A stretch of DNA of 64,000 nt. It comes from Muricea muricata. Its lineage: Eukaryota > Cnidaria > Anthozoa > Malacalcyonacea > Plexauridae. Each line of letters opens with the position of its first letter. Position 1 is the stretch's first letter. The position numbers and the translations under genes are program-made. The notes below the pieces were generated by a model. That model had not been told where the DNA came from and searched no databases. It saw nothing but the letters and a program-made list of their open reading frames with translations. The DNA is taken from positions 3,906,001-3,970,000 of the forward strand of contig OY979725.1 in the NCBI GenBank assembly GCA_963855995.1, given 5' to 3'. This document shows, piece after piece, positions 1-11,769 of this stretch.

Positions 1-300
1 TCTTGGAGGTGCATAGTGCATAGCCAGTTAATTTCGGTTGAAAACCTTGTATTAGACTGGAGCGATAACTTGGTCACCATTTTTGAAGCCAAATTGACAT
101 TTAAGTGCCAATTTGGTGGAAACACTTTTTTCTTACAAAACTTTCGAGCCGTAAGCTCGGATTTTCATTATTAGCACTGATGAAGACCAGAGCGTACGGA
201 TCAAAAGCTTTGCGATAATAAATTTAGAGTTAATGATTTTGTTTTTCGGGCGAGGAATGAAGTATAAACGTCGATCTTAAAGGTCTCTATCCTTGTTCAG

Positions 301-3300
301 GTACTCAGTGTAAATCAGATACATGTAGCCATATTTGTATGCCCAGTGATGCTGGTCCTGTATGTTTATGTCCCAATGGTCAAGTCAATCAAAAAATATG
401 TGAAGGTATGTGTATGGCAACGTGGTCAATGTGTTTCTTCGTTCTGGTCAGTAACACACCCTTGGGACTATTGCAGCGCTGCAGAAAATACATTTATAGA
501 AGAGTAGGGTTCTCTTCATGAGCTTAAATGTTGTAAAAAATGAGAAACAACAATGAGACACAACCATGCAATTAACGTTTACGGTTCACAATAGCCGCCA
601 TTTTTTAAGGCACAAAATCGCTAACAGGGTTAGTGGATTAAATGAATAAGCTAAACCGCCATTAAGGGACGTTGTGTGGGTGGGACTCAACGTTTTACTA
701 GGCTGTGTGTAAAACCTGTGGATAATTCCAAGGTGACAGACATTACATTCGCAGAATATTTTCAAACAAAAGGCTCTTCAATTTCTTCTTCCGAATCAAA
801 ACTAGGGCAATTTTTTAGCGTTAATTCCAAGAATAGAGGACTTACGGTATCCGTCGTTTTAAAGAGAGATCAGCTCCTCTTTAGATTGAAGAAATGTGGC
901 TGCTCCCCAGCTCCCTCCTTCTACAGCACCGATCTCCTATGACGTTTTAATACGGATTTGAGGTTTAATGGAATTATACTTCTTACCTTCCAGGTGATAA
1001 TGCCAGTTGTATTGGTTATTGTGTTCGAGGAACATGTGAAGTAATTGATGGTAAACCATTCTGTCAGTAAGTTGGCATTCATCGTGTTGAAAATCGTTTT
1101 GTAATTTGTGCGCTACCTTGCGCGCCAACGTGTTTTAAAGGGATCAATTTCTAAGCAAGGTCGCTACCATTTATTTTTATATATTGTAGAGTTGGGTGTT
1201 TTGACTTATGTAATTTTAACTTTACATAAAGGGTCCTGTTGTATTAAAAATGCAATCGCTCGCCTTCTTCTCGGCTATATTCAATACAACAAGGTAGTAG
1301 CTTAGAACAATTCTTTAACGGGTAAATCATTTTCTTCAATAGTTGTCCTGAAGCTACTGCTGGTGATAAATGTCAGGTGTCATGTGCAAATCATGAATGT
1401 AAAAACGATGGAACTTGTTTCATTGCGAATGGTACTCAACATTGTCGGTATGTATTGTTCAACAATACACGAAGGGACAGGCTCGTTTATTTCTCCCCCA
1501 CCCCCATTGTGGTCAAAGATGGGCTGGGGTGCTAGTTTTATTTTACACAAACCATGCCAGAGCCATCATTCAGAACATCGCCATTAGGATTAATCAGTGC
1601 ATGTCTTTACCCAACTTCTTGATGGCTCCATTCCACCTTTTTCCTACCAGATCGACTGTGTCCACTTTAGATCATGGATGGATGTACTCGGGGCAGGGAG
1701 AGGAGAAGAGGGGAGGGGAGGAGAGGGGAGGGGAGAGGCGGGACGTGGTGCGGGGTTGCTATTTTTCATAAGAAAGCAGAATTAGAGACATAGTAATAAA
1801 ATAGATATTATACACAGTTTATCGTAGTTTGAGTACTTCGAAATGCAGTAATTTGAAATTCAGTAAGATGACAGCCAAGGTCTGTCAGGCACTCAACATA
1901 TAGTTGCTGTGTTAGAGCTGGTCGAGCACCCCTCTACCAGATTATGTTGGACCCTTTGCTGTCTTAAAGCCCGCTTACACGATGAAACCTGTTGCGTGTG
2001 ATTGTCATTCTGGCGAATGAAAACGACTGCTAATGCCATTATATCTGTTTATTACATCCAGGCAAAACTTAAAATGTGATAGCTTCACACGCATTCACTC
2101 AATTACATAAGCCAAAATCAGAGTCGCATGCGACGCGCCGCACCTTGTGAGCCGCCCTTTAAATTCCTTTTAATGCCTTTCATATTTTATCGGTCATGTT
2201 TGTTATTTTCGTAAACAGTTGTCCTGAAGGTACTGCTGGTGACAAATGTCAAGTGTCGTGTGAAAATTATGAATGTAAAAATAATGGAACTTGTTTCATT
2301 GCAAATGAAACACAGCATTGTCGGTATGTATCAAGTTTTGGTAACTAAGCAGTACGTAGAGAGAAAAACTGGTCGACCCATCAACTTACCAATAGGTTTG
2401 GTTTACCATCCACCTCCTCAAAGCAATTTCGGCCCATGTGCATACCTTGCTGAGTATTTCTCACTCCATGATAAGTAGTCTATCAGTGGTTCCACCCCAC
2501 CCCACCGCTTCATGAAAGGTTACTCCACCCGGCAATCCCAGCCTCCTCTCTTCCCTACAAGATCAAGCAACATCCACCCTTGAGCATCAACATTTTGTAT
2601 TTTATCAGCCGTGTTTTCTTATAGTTGTCCTGAAGGTACTGCTGGTAGCAAATGTCAAGTGTCGTGTGCGAATTATGAATGTAAAAATAATGGAATTTGC
2701 TTCATTGCAAATGGAACTCAACATTGTCGGTAAGTATTGTTTAGCAATACACGAAGGGACAGGCTGGTATATTCCCCCCCCCCACCCCAATTGTGGTCAA
2801 AGACGGAGTGGGGCAATGGTTTTTTTGACGCCCCACTCCTCCTTTGCATGACTGTCGAGAGTATCTTATTTTTAAACATTTTCCATCTAGCCGAGGATTT
2901 ATATCTCCCAATATAAACACTGCCATCACCTCAGATCTTGTAGCTTCCTGAGTATTTTCTTAGAACATTGCTATTAAGATTAATCTTAGTTCTTTACCTC
3001 CTCTTACTGAGCCTTTTTCACACCAGGATAAGTAATCTGTCAATGGTCCCATCCCACCACTTCGTAAAAGGTTACTCCACCCGGCAATCCCCGTCTCTTT
3101 TCTCTTCCCTACAAGATCAAGCAACATCCACCCTTGAGCATCAACATTTTGTGTTCTTACCAGACGTGTTTTCTTATAGTTGTCCTGAAGGTACTGCTGG
3201 TAACAAATGTCAAGTGTCGTGTGCAAATTATGAATGTAAAAATAATGGAACTTGTTTCATTGCAAATGCAACACAACATTGTCGGTATGTATCAAGTTTT

Positions 3301-6300
3301 GGTAATTAAGCAGTACGTAGAGAGAAAGACTGGTCGATCCATCAACTTACCAATAGGTTTGGTTTAACATCCACCACCCCAAAGCAATTTCGGCCCATGT
3401 GCATACCTTGCTGAGTATTTCTCACTCCATGATAAGTAGTCTATCAGTGGTTCTATCCCACCGCTTAATGAAAGGTACTCCACCCGGCAATCCCAGCCTC
3501 CTCTCTTCCCTACAAGATCAAGCAACATCCACCCTTGAGCATCAACATTTTGTATTTTATCAGCCGTGTTTTCTTATAGTTGTCCTGAAGGTACTGCTGG
3601 TAACAAATGTCAAGTGTCGTGTGCAAATTATGAATGTAAAAATAATAGAACTTGTTTCATTGCAAATGCAACACAACATTGTCGGTATGTATCAAGTTTT
3701 GGTAACTAAGCAGTACGTAGAGAGAAAGACTGGTCGATCCATCAACTTACCAATAGGTTTGGTTTAACATCCACCACCCCAAAGCAATTTCGGCCCATGT
3801 GCATACCTTGCTGAGTATTTCTCACTCCATGATAAGTAGTCTATCAGTGGTTCTATCCCACCGCTTAATGAAAGGTACTCCACCCGGCAATCCCAGCCTC
3901 CTCTCTTCCCTTAAAGATCAAGCAACATCCACCCTTGAGGATCAACATTTTGTATTTTATTCAGCTTTGTTTTCTTATAGTTGTCCTGAAGGTACTGCTG
4001 GTAACAAATGTCAAGTGTCGTGTGCAAATTATGAATGTAAAAATAATGGAACTTGTTTCATTGCAAATGCAACACAACATTGTCGGTATGTATCAAGTTT
4101 TGGTAACTAAGCAACGACGTAGAGAGAAAGACTGATTGACCCATCAACTTACCAATAGGTTTGGTTTAACATCCACCTCCTCAAAGCCATTTCGGCCCAT
4201 GTACATACCTTGCTGAGTATTTCTCTCACCATGATAAGTAGTCTATCAGTGGTTCCACCCATCGCTCCATGAAAGGCTACTCCACCCGGCAATCCCAGCC
4301 TCCTCTCTTTTGTACAAGATCAAGCAACATCCACCCTTGAGCATCAACATTTTGTATTTTATCAGCCGTGTTTTCTTACAGTTGTCCTGAAGGTACTGCT
4401 GGTAACAAATGTCAAGTGTCGTGTGCGAATTATGAATGTAAAAATAATGGAACTTGTTTCATTGCAAATGCAACACAACATTGTCGGTATGTGTCAAGTT
4501 TTGGTAACTAAGCAACGACGTAGAGAGAAAGACTGATTGACCCATCAACTTACCAATAGGTTTGGTTTAACATCCACCTCCTCAAAGCCATTTCGGCCCA
4601 TGTACATACCTTGCTGAGTATTTCTCTCACCATGATAAGTAGTCTATCAGTGGTTCCACCCATCGCTCCATGAAAGGCTACTCCACCCGGCAATCCCAGC
4701 CTCCTCTCTTTTGTACAAGATCAAGCAACATCCACCCTTGAGCATCAACATTTTGTATTTTATCAGCCGTGTTTTCTTACAGTTGTTCTGAAGGTACTGC
4801 TGGTAACAAATGTCAAGTGTCGTGTGCGAATTATGAATGTAAAAATAATGGAACTTGTTTCATTGCGAATGGAGCACAGCATTGTCGGTATGTAAAATTT
4901 TACTTTCTATTCAATGAGAACCGTTTTTCCGTACATACACAATTTTATCTGGTGCTAAATCAAATTTATGTTTCGTAATTCAGATGCCCCGAGGGAACTG
5001 CTGGTGAAAGATGCCAGTTGACTTGTGGAAGCTACAAATGTGAAAATAACGGTTCGTGCGTCATCGATAATGGACATTTGAAGTGTCAGTAAGTGAACAT
5101 TTTTCAAATCAAGACAACGTATGAAATCGAAAATCTTGTAATGAAATTCACTTAGCAGTCTGTATACAAGCTCTGTGTAAACTTTCCATTAGTTTCCATT
5201 GGTAATGAAATGGGGTTTTAAAATATTGCATGTATGTTATTGTATGTAGGCCTTCAACCTACAACACACCATACCGTTCAGTAACAGTTCTCAGTTGCGA
5301 ACGCCGCCCGCTTGCTCGCTTGTTTTTCACTTCTATTTCTGGTACTTTAGGTGTTTAGAAGGAACAGCTGGTGATAAATGCCAGTTAACATGTGCAAGCC
5401 ACGAGTGTCTAAATAACGGCTCGTGCTTCATTGATGGTGGAGATGCGACTTTGGCATGCGGCAAAAAATCCTTTGCTGCACATATTAGTCATAGCTGCCA
5501 AAAATACTTAACAATATTGTTGAGCCTGAATCGGCGTAACAATGCTGAACGATATTGTTGAGAACTATGTGTGTGGGCAGATATATAAAATATATATGTG
5601 GGCAGATATATGGAATAGCCTACCTTATATGGTGAAGAACATTGAAGTATATTCGACCACCACATTGACCTTCCTTCCTCCCCCTCTCTTCTCAGCTTCC
5701 CCTGTATTGATATGTAGGTATTAGCATACCTCTTTCTTTTTATTACAGTTGCCTCCCAGGGACAACAGGCGAGAGATGTGAACAGACATGCGCAGATCAT
5801 AAATGCTCTAATAACGGCACGTGCGTTGTGCATGATGGGACGTTCCAGTGCAGGTTAGTAGATACTGGTCTCAGTATGACTGGATCGACCGAACAAAAAC
5901 TAGCTTCATAACTTGAGCGCAGTGTGAAATACCGTGAAACGGCTTTTATACTGGTGTCTGTAATTTACCAACTCGCCATCTTCTTTTGTTTGTCTGATCA
6001 CGATTTTGGTCGAGAATGACTGGGGTCAAAGACATTGTGATTGGACTAAGAACGAAGTTCGCGAGTTGGTAAATTACAGACACCGGCTTATATAGTTTAC
6101 AAGGTTGTTGCCAGCAGCCATTTAAAGCCTTCGACTTGATCAGTTTGAGTTGCGTCCTTCGCATATCAGCTTCGCTCTCAGCTGCCAGTGAGGATGATTA
6201 AAACACAGCCGCATTAACTGTAACTTTATTTTAGATGCCAGGATGACAAAATCAGACCCGACTGTCCCAATGTCCAAGCACGATCAGGCAGCTCTGATAA

Positions 6301-9300
6301 AAGTAAGAGAATTTTGTTTCGTATTTTCTATCAGGAATGAGTGGCTTCAAAACTACAAACACGCAATTACAGCTCCTTCATACGCTTTCATTGTCAAGAC
6401 ACGTCTCGCCGGAGGTCCAGGAAGAGTTGTCTTTATTTCATCACGTGCTAAAGGCAGCAACTTGAGTGCCGGGAAAAACTTCATTGACATGCACCATCGT
6501 ATACATGACTGTGTTTTACAAACAGTTCTGGGCAAATTGTTATCCAGTAAAAGTCATGCTTTTATAGCCTGAGGTATTTAAAACCCAAACGATGGGGTTC
6601 TCTGCCAGCTCTAATCGCTATATGTCGAATACTGTCGAGTACCCCAGTAAACCCATCCCAAATTATATTTCGATACTAATAATGCAAGGAATGGTTAAAA
6701 GATGTTTTGTGCCTATATGTATGGCTATAGAAACATGACAGGTCCCTTAGCTGGTCAAAATGTCTACAAGAGTTTGTAAAACTATGCAAGTGAACTTTTA
6801 TCAACTTTTATTTGTGTTTGGCCGGTGTATCTAAATTCAGGAAACTCTCCTGCAACAACTCGCATTAAGTCTAATGTACTATAATTTTTCCCCAGGCAAT
6901 TTTGCTTGCCTGCACTTCAACAAGTTTTCCTTGACAGGCTCTATTCGTTCGTTATTCTTGACGGTAAAAAATAGACAATCAGCTGAAGAAGCAGTACACA
7001 AACTTGTCACTGGACACTTTCACATTTGACATAGAAAACCTGACTACCCTACTCATGAACGATTTCTCCTTATTAAAAAACTGTGACAGCTATAAGTTTC
7101 ACACAAGGCTCCTTCCCAAGAAAAAAACGTCATTTTTGCTGTACCGACAGGCAAATAAAACTTCTTCGGGGTTTAACCCTATATGATGTACCCGGCACTG
7201 CATGTACCCGGACCTTAAGATTTACGACGCGGCAACTCGACGACGCGGTTTCATAACAAAAGATCTTTTTATACAAGACAACAGCCATGAATAATTTGTG
7301 GTCCCAGCGGTATTCTCAAGTGCGTAGCCATGCCTAGTACAACATCAAACTGAGATTTATCACGTCCCTTGAGCAACGCGAGAGCATGCTACGACGTAAG
7401 AAGTGTTTTGGAAGTCCTACTTATAGCAGAAAGCATTTCGTTTTGGCAAGCAAAACTATTTGTAAGTTACTAAAACAAGCTTCAAATGGTTATCAAAACA
7501 ATCAAATTCCAAAAAGCTTCTTCCTGAACTTATATATTGACACCGCGTCTTCGAACTTGCTGCGTTGTCGATCTTAAGCTCCCTAATATAGCTCAAGGAT
7601 GCAAATGAGTATGTGTTTCCGCTTAAACACAAGCAATACTAGTGTTTTCTAAACCTTTGCATGCGAAATGCGATCGGCATTCGAACGCTTCAGCAATATA
7701 GATATTTCGCAATTTCGCATGATTTATACAAAATACAAAATGCAGTGCCGGGTATATAGTTGGCCACTTTAAGACCATCTCTGAAACGACCGCTATCAGG
7801 GATTTTTAAAAGATCAGTGAGCAGCATGGACGGTAGGTATAGCGCGACCCGAAATAGGTTGATGATGACGACTTGATAGTTTGTTTTGGTATATTTGTGG
7901 CATCTTTGATATAGCTTTCTGAGCGAGGCTATACTTGACAGCTTCCACAACTCTCAATGCCTGATCATGATTCGAGAAGCATTGAGCAATAGCTCGTATC
8001 GCTCATGTCATCACTTTATCAGATCAACTAAGAGAATGGAAGTGACAAGCGATAGTTCAACTAAACTCTGCTTTTAAAACATGACAGTCGGTCGATTTTT
8101 CGCACGATAAAGTTAACACACGTACTAATGGAGTGTTCATATGAACTCTACGTAAATCTTACTATTTTCATGTCGTGTTTACATGAGATCTATCCAGCTA
8201 TTCCAGTCCGCTTTCTAAGGCTAGCTCGCTGTCACAAATAGCAATCGTGCAACTCCGTATTTTCAAAATTTACCAACTACGTTTCTGAACAAAACCCGGC
8301 AGCTATATATGTTTAAAGTGAAAAAAAGCTTCAAGGCCGGGTTTTTTACTCATGCAACTTTACTATTGTAATCCAGGCATATTAATGTTGAATGAAAGCT
8401 CTCTTGATTGAAATATATTATAATTGAGCTTTCTCGACACTTCGAGCCTTATATATAGGCTATTTAAATATATACACTACGCAAATAATATTTTGCCTGT
8501 GACTTCAGTATCGTAGCGCAACTTTCTGGAGAATAAGTTCTACAATTTTTCACCACAACTCCCAGATTTTGCGCGATTTTTTATCGTCCAAGAATAGCTT
8601 CATAATTACATATTTCATTTCAACTTGCAGCCAAACTGTTGGAGATTGTAATACCCTGTGCGTTTGGTCTCTTGATTGTCATCGCTATTGTGTCCATTCT
8701 CTGCTGTAGATGTCGCGGAAGGTTAGCAGAATTCGGTTTAATTTCAGTTCAATAACTATGTTTAGTTTATTAAAAGCCAGAATAAGTCCAGATAGTGTAT
8801 GGATCCTTATCAAACGAGTCTTAAGTCATCGCAAATGCAAAAGCGTTAGAATTCTGGCTTTGCATACGCAAGGTAGTGGCAAAGTATAGACAACGGAAAG
8901 TGGCAGCTATATGTTATGATGCTGCTGTAATGGTAAAATATCATATACTGTTTATTTAGACCGTCGAAGAAGTTTGCTGCGTTCTATGGTTCGCGTAAAG
9001 GATCGTTCATCTACGCTGGGATGCCTGGCGATGATGAGGAAGAGGACTTTGCCGAAGCTGGAAGCAGACAGTTTGTCATTAACGATAATGAGGTGAGCGA
9101 GAGGCGAGGGAGGGGGGAGGGCTAGAGAGAGGATATATCATTAAAAACCCTCGCAGAATGCTGGGTTTACCCGTTTATCGGAAACATACGGAGGCGCCAA
9201 AATGTCTCTGCAAGTTCGCCCTGGAGGTATAATTCAACGGGCCACATTGAACCCATTATTCATACTGGCTAGTATTTTTGACCTATTAAGAACACATGGT

Positions 9301-9988
9301 TTAGGCTAGGTGCCATTATGCGTAATTTAGCGAGCGCTCGAATCGTTTTTCATGCGATTTTCCTTGTTTTAATCATTGATATGTATTAAGACTGGATAGT
9401 GCATCGTAATACAATACCCAAATAAAATTGAAGCCGGAAACACGTCATATTTTGAGATCAACGGCCATGTTGAATGGCCCCACTCACGGAGTGAATCGAT
9501 GTAGTTTCTGTTAGAAAACTGATTTCTTTGAAAGCTTTTGCCTTAAAACGTTTTTTTTTTTCAAAATGAAAACTATACATCCTCCAATAGAAATCTTTAG
9601 CATTGCTGCTCAAGGGGAGCTTGAAAACCCAAATAGCTTGTGATATCATCTTCTAACGAATAATAAATACAAGATATATCATACGAAAATATCTTATTTT
9701 CAGGTTAACTTCGCCAATCCTGTGTACAACTCGCTGTTTTTGGAAGGTCCTTCTCGGGACGATTATGCTGAGGTGAATCGTCAACTCATATTTGAAGATG
9801 GCGACAACAGGGTCGACTTCTCGAACCCAATGTACGACTCTTATTACGGTTCGAACGAAACCTCTGAGATTGACTTGTTTTTACCGCGAAAACAAAGCTC
9901 GGACGCAGTTTCAAGCGGTGAATCTTACGGAAGCCATGATTCCCTCCGCGGTAGCACGACGAGACTCGTCAAAGACGACAAGGAATGA
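301..9988 (+). CDS. LRP1: LRP1-like LDL-receptor-related protein, 3' part of gene (partial at 5' end)
   Basis: Exons fixed by splice sites and matching phases: 301-405, 994-1066, 1343-1447, 2219-2323, 2625-2729, 3180-3284, 3580-3684, 3981-4085, 4382-4486, 4783-4887, 4984-5088, (5351-5461 doubtful), 5749-5853, 6235-6302, 8631-8721, 8960-9092, 9704-9988. The first exon reads as the CSHICMPSD...CLCPNG EGF module that follows YWTD propellers in LDL-receptor relatives, so the propellers and ligand-binding repeats should lie left of the window. The next exons are EGF-like modules of the form C-x4-C-x5-C-x8-C-x-C-x8-C. Exon 8631-8721 holds the membrane span (IPCAFGLLIVIAIVSIL) followed by a basic stop. 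The last two exons give an acidic tail with two FxNPxY-type motifs, FANPVY and FSNPMY. These bind PTB-domain adaptors and drive endocytosis in the LDLR/LRP1 family. A Ser-rich SYGSHDSLRGS segment near the end recalls the LRP1 tail. Known: LRP1 has EGF modules just outside the membrane and two tail NPxY motifs. Inferred: an LRP1-type endocytic receptor; a related LRP cannot be excluded because the ligand-binding part is absent. Confidence 0.85.
1343..4887 (+). repeat. Tandemly amplified EGF exon + intron units inside the LRP1-like gene
   Basis: Eight 105-nt EGF exons start at 1343, 2219, 2625, 3180, 3580, 3981, 4382 and 4783. From 3180 on the spacing is 400-401 bp, and exon and intron are both nearly identical from copy to copy (shared intron text such as GGTTTGGTTTAACATCCACC). 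The 2219 exon carries a version of the same intron. The introns after 1343 and 2625 are a second type, starting GTATGTATTG or GTAAGTATTG, with the shared sequence ACACGAAGGGACAGGCT. Every exon starts and ends in phase 2, so adding or removing a copy keeps the frame. Differences between copies include R for the conserved G in the 3580 exon (CKNNRTC) and S for P in the 4783 exon (CSEGTAG). Intron identity means recent segmental duplication rather than old, conserved exons. Confidence 0.93.
5351..5461 (+). pseudogene. EGF exon that has lost its splice donor
   Basis: After a good acceptor (CTTTAG) the reading G-TGT-TTA-GAA... gives a full EGF module (CLEGTAGDKC ... CLNNGSCFIDGG ... LAC) matching its neighbours. 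All other EGF exons continue as TGT/TGC plus two bases and then GT. Here TGCGG is followed by CAAAAAATCC, with no GT in the required phase. Read-through runs to a TGA ending at 5561. About 60 bp downstream is sequence resembling the core of the MITE at 24326-24560 (shared TTGTTGAGCCTGAA), so an insertion may have removed the donor. Skipping this exon keeps the frame (exon 5088 joins 5749 as CA|T). Either the exon is dead or it is spliced by an unusual site. Confidence 0.6.
5951..6086. mobile_element. 136-bp MITE in LRP1-like intron
   Basis: The terminal inverted repeats are about 26 bp with one mismatch (C[T/C]GGTGTCTGTAATTTACC at the outer ends, continuing to CAACTCGC). A TTATA-like flank occurs on both sides. 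No coding capacity. Confidence 0.8.
6303..8630 (+). other. Large intron between last EGF exon and transmembrane exon
   Basis: This 2.3 kb intron separates the end of the ectodomain (donor A|GTAAGA) from the transmembrane exon (acceptor TTGCAG). No exon-like open segment with splice sites was seen. It contains the inverted-repeat element at 7189-7754. Confidence 0.75.
7189..7754. mobile_element. 566-bp element with short terminal inverted repeats
   Basis: TACCCGGCACTGCA at 7189 is mirrored exactly by TGCAGTGCCGGGTA ending at 7754. The interior has no substantial reading frame, so it looks like a non-autonomous DNA transposon. Its superfamily is unassigned. Confidence 0.6.
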
Positions 9989-10268
9989 TTTTAACGAAGA
10001 TTTTGGTGGGCAAATTTTGTTGTGTTCTTAAGTCTCTCGTTAAAAGACATTACGGTATATTTAATGTTTTATTTATCACCCACCACGAACAATTATCGAT
10101 AGTTCAGATTTGTTAAAGCACTTGAACAGAAGACAGGGGACAGAACATTTTTGTTAATGCTTGTAAACCTCCGAATTTAACCCCTTCCAAATTTACTAGC
10201 ATGTCAAAATTCCGCAGATAAGTTTGCCCGAATATAACTACAAATCTGTTTTATAGTTTCGACCCGTA

Positions 10269-10274
10269 AATAAA
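10269..10274 (+). terminator. Candidate poly(A) signal of the LRP1-like gene
   Basis: AATAAA lies 281 bp past the stop codon, in the sense direction, and is the first canonical hexamer I see after the gene. A short C-homopolymer (about 10322-10343) follows. Confidence 0.45.
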
Positions 10275-10321
10275 ATATGGTATTCGTTTATTACTACGAC
10301 GCACAAGATCGTCTATTTATA

Positions 10322-10343
10322 CACCCCCCCCCCCCCCCCCCCC
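10322..10343. repeat. C homopolymer tract
   Basis: An uninterrupted run of about 22 C. Similar C or G runs recur at about 16687, 17125, 20551, 21832, 32945, 33509 and 34705. Two of them (16687 and 17125) mark the two ends of one MITE. Such runs are also prone to sequencing length errors. Confidence 0.9.
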
Positions 10344-10943
10344 TTATGTAAAACCTACTGATAACGCATCCCAGGGGTTATGTTCAGAGGTTTACAGTAT
10401 CCACTTTTTATTAACCTGTGGTATTCTCACCCTAACATCCAAATAGAAAGCTATTGTACTGTAGAAAATTTAACATGACAAACCCTACTTGGGGCCGATT
10501 TCTCCCTTTGCCCAGCACGCTCCTTCCGCACCTCGCATCTTATACGTTATATAATACTAACGAACACACACGGAATTATGATATCCTCAATGATCATTGG
10601 TCAAACTACGTACATGGAATGTATCAAGTTGTAGTATCGTTTATGTTTCTGTTGGTAAATCGTTGAATTTCTTAATCGTGACACTTCATAAAAGTGTAAG
10701 TAGTGTTGTAGAATATGATAGGTTTTATGTAACCAAACTATGTTGAATAAAAACAAGTAATACGTATAACGTCTAAGAAAGATGCAGCTTTTGATTGGAA
10801 CACGAGCCCGGCTTGGCAAATATTATACTATTTTACACGAAATAATAGACATAGCTATAGAATGCATACTTCTATCTTTTCTCAGAAAAAATCTCCACAA
10901 AATGGCGGGTTTCGCAAGGCATTTAGGCTCGTCTTTATCTCCT

Positions 10944-11253
10944 CAATCTCGTACCCAGAGCCTGCGTTCCTTTTGGCAAGGACGAGAGGCGTTTATTTGT
11001 AGCAATATCATAGAGCAATATTCATAGATTTATAGAAGGCAAAGCGAATTATGACTTGAATGGAGAAATCAATATTTTTGATATCGGAAATGAAAAGAAT
11101 ACAGTTGTTTCACGAAGCCCTGGACAGAGGTTTACAGGCTCTGGGGTACTGGGGCAGGAAACAGCATAAACCAATTATATCGCATATCTCATCGGCGTTA
11201 TCCAGAGCCTCTCGTCCTTGCCAAAAGGAACGCAGGCTCTGGGTACGAGATTG
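10944..11253. mobile_element. 310-bp element with 46-bp perfect inverted arms
   Basis: The arm at 10944-10989 (CAATCTCGTACCCAGAGCCT ... GGCAAGGACGAGAGG) is mirrored at 11208-11253. The ~220 bp centre has no meaningful frame. Its ORFs on both strands arise from the repeat. Confidence 0.75.
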
Positions 11254-11305
11254 CTATCTCCTAGTTCGAAGGAATTTTGCGCGGCACGAGAGCTCGTTTT
11301 GCACG

Positions 11306-11561
11306 GTCATGGCTAAAGGGGATAAACGAGAGGTAGGTTTTCAAGATGGCGGCTGTTTTTCAAGATTCTTAAAACGAGAACGAATCAACAACCAGACATT
11401 TATATCATTCCTAAAGCTTACCCTAACCCTAACCCTAAACCTAACCACAATTTAGGAATGCTATAAATGTCTGGTTGTTGATTCGTTCTTGTTTTAAGAA
11501 TCTTGAAAAATAGCTGCCATCTTGAAAACCTACCTCTCGTCCATCCCCTTTAGCCATGACC
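11306..11561. mobile_element. Palindromic 256-bp MITE with telomere-like TAACCC core, copy 1
   Basis: A nearly perfect hairpin running from GTCATGGCTAAAGGGGAT to its mirror ATCCCCTTTAGCCATGAC. The arms continue through CAAGATGGCGGCTG and CAACAACCAGACATTTATA. The short loop is CCCTAACCCTAACCCTAAAC. Flanks CTCGTTTTGCACG (left) and CTCGTTTGCACGG (right) look like a target duplication with a one-base slip. Copy 2 lies at 48671-48926. Confidence 0.92.
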
Positions 11562-11769
11562 CTCGTTTGCACGGGGAGCAAATCCAATATGGCGGATTTC
11601 GAAGGGCGCGCTCAGGAAAAAGCAAATGCATAATTCGTGACCGAGTACTAATTCTGTATCTATTATTTATATGTTCTTAATACTTGTTGAAACATTAGTT
11701 AATTCTTGTTTATATTTTGGGCAAAAACCTTTTATATTAATTATTGGGTCGCTATGCACCAAGCTATAC

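Noticed and set aside
676-942. 88-codon plus-strand frame in an LRP1-like intron
   Set aside because: No splice sites in phase with the neighbouring EGF exons and no domain; it starts inside intron sequence.
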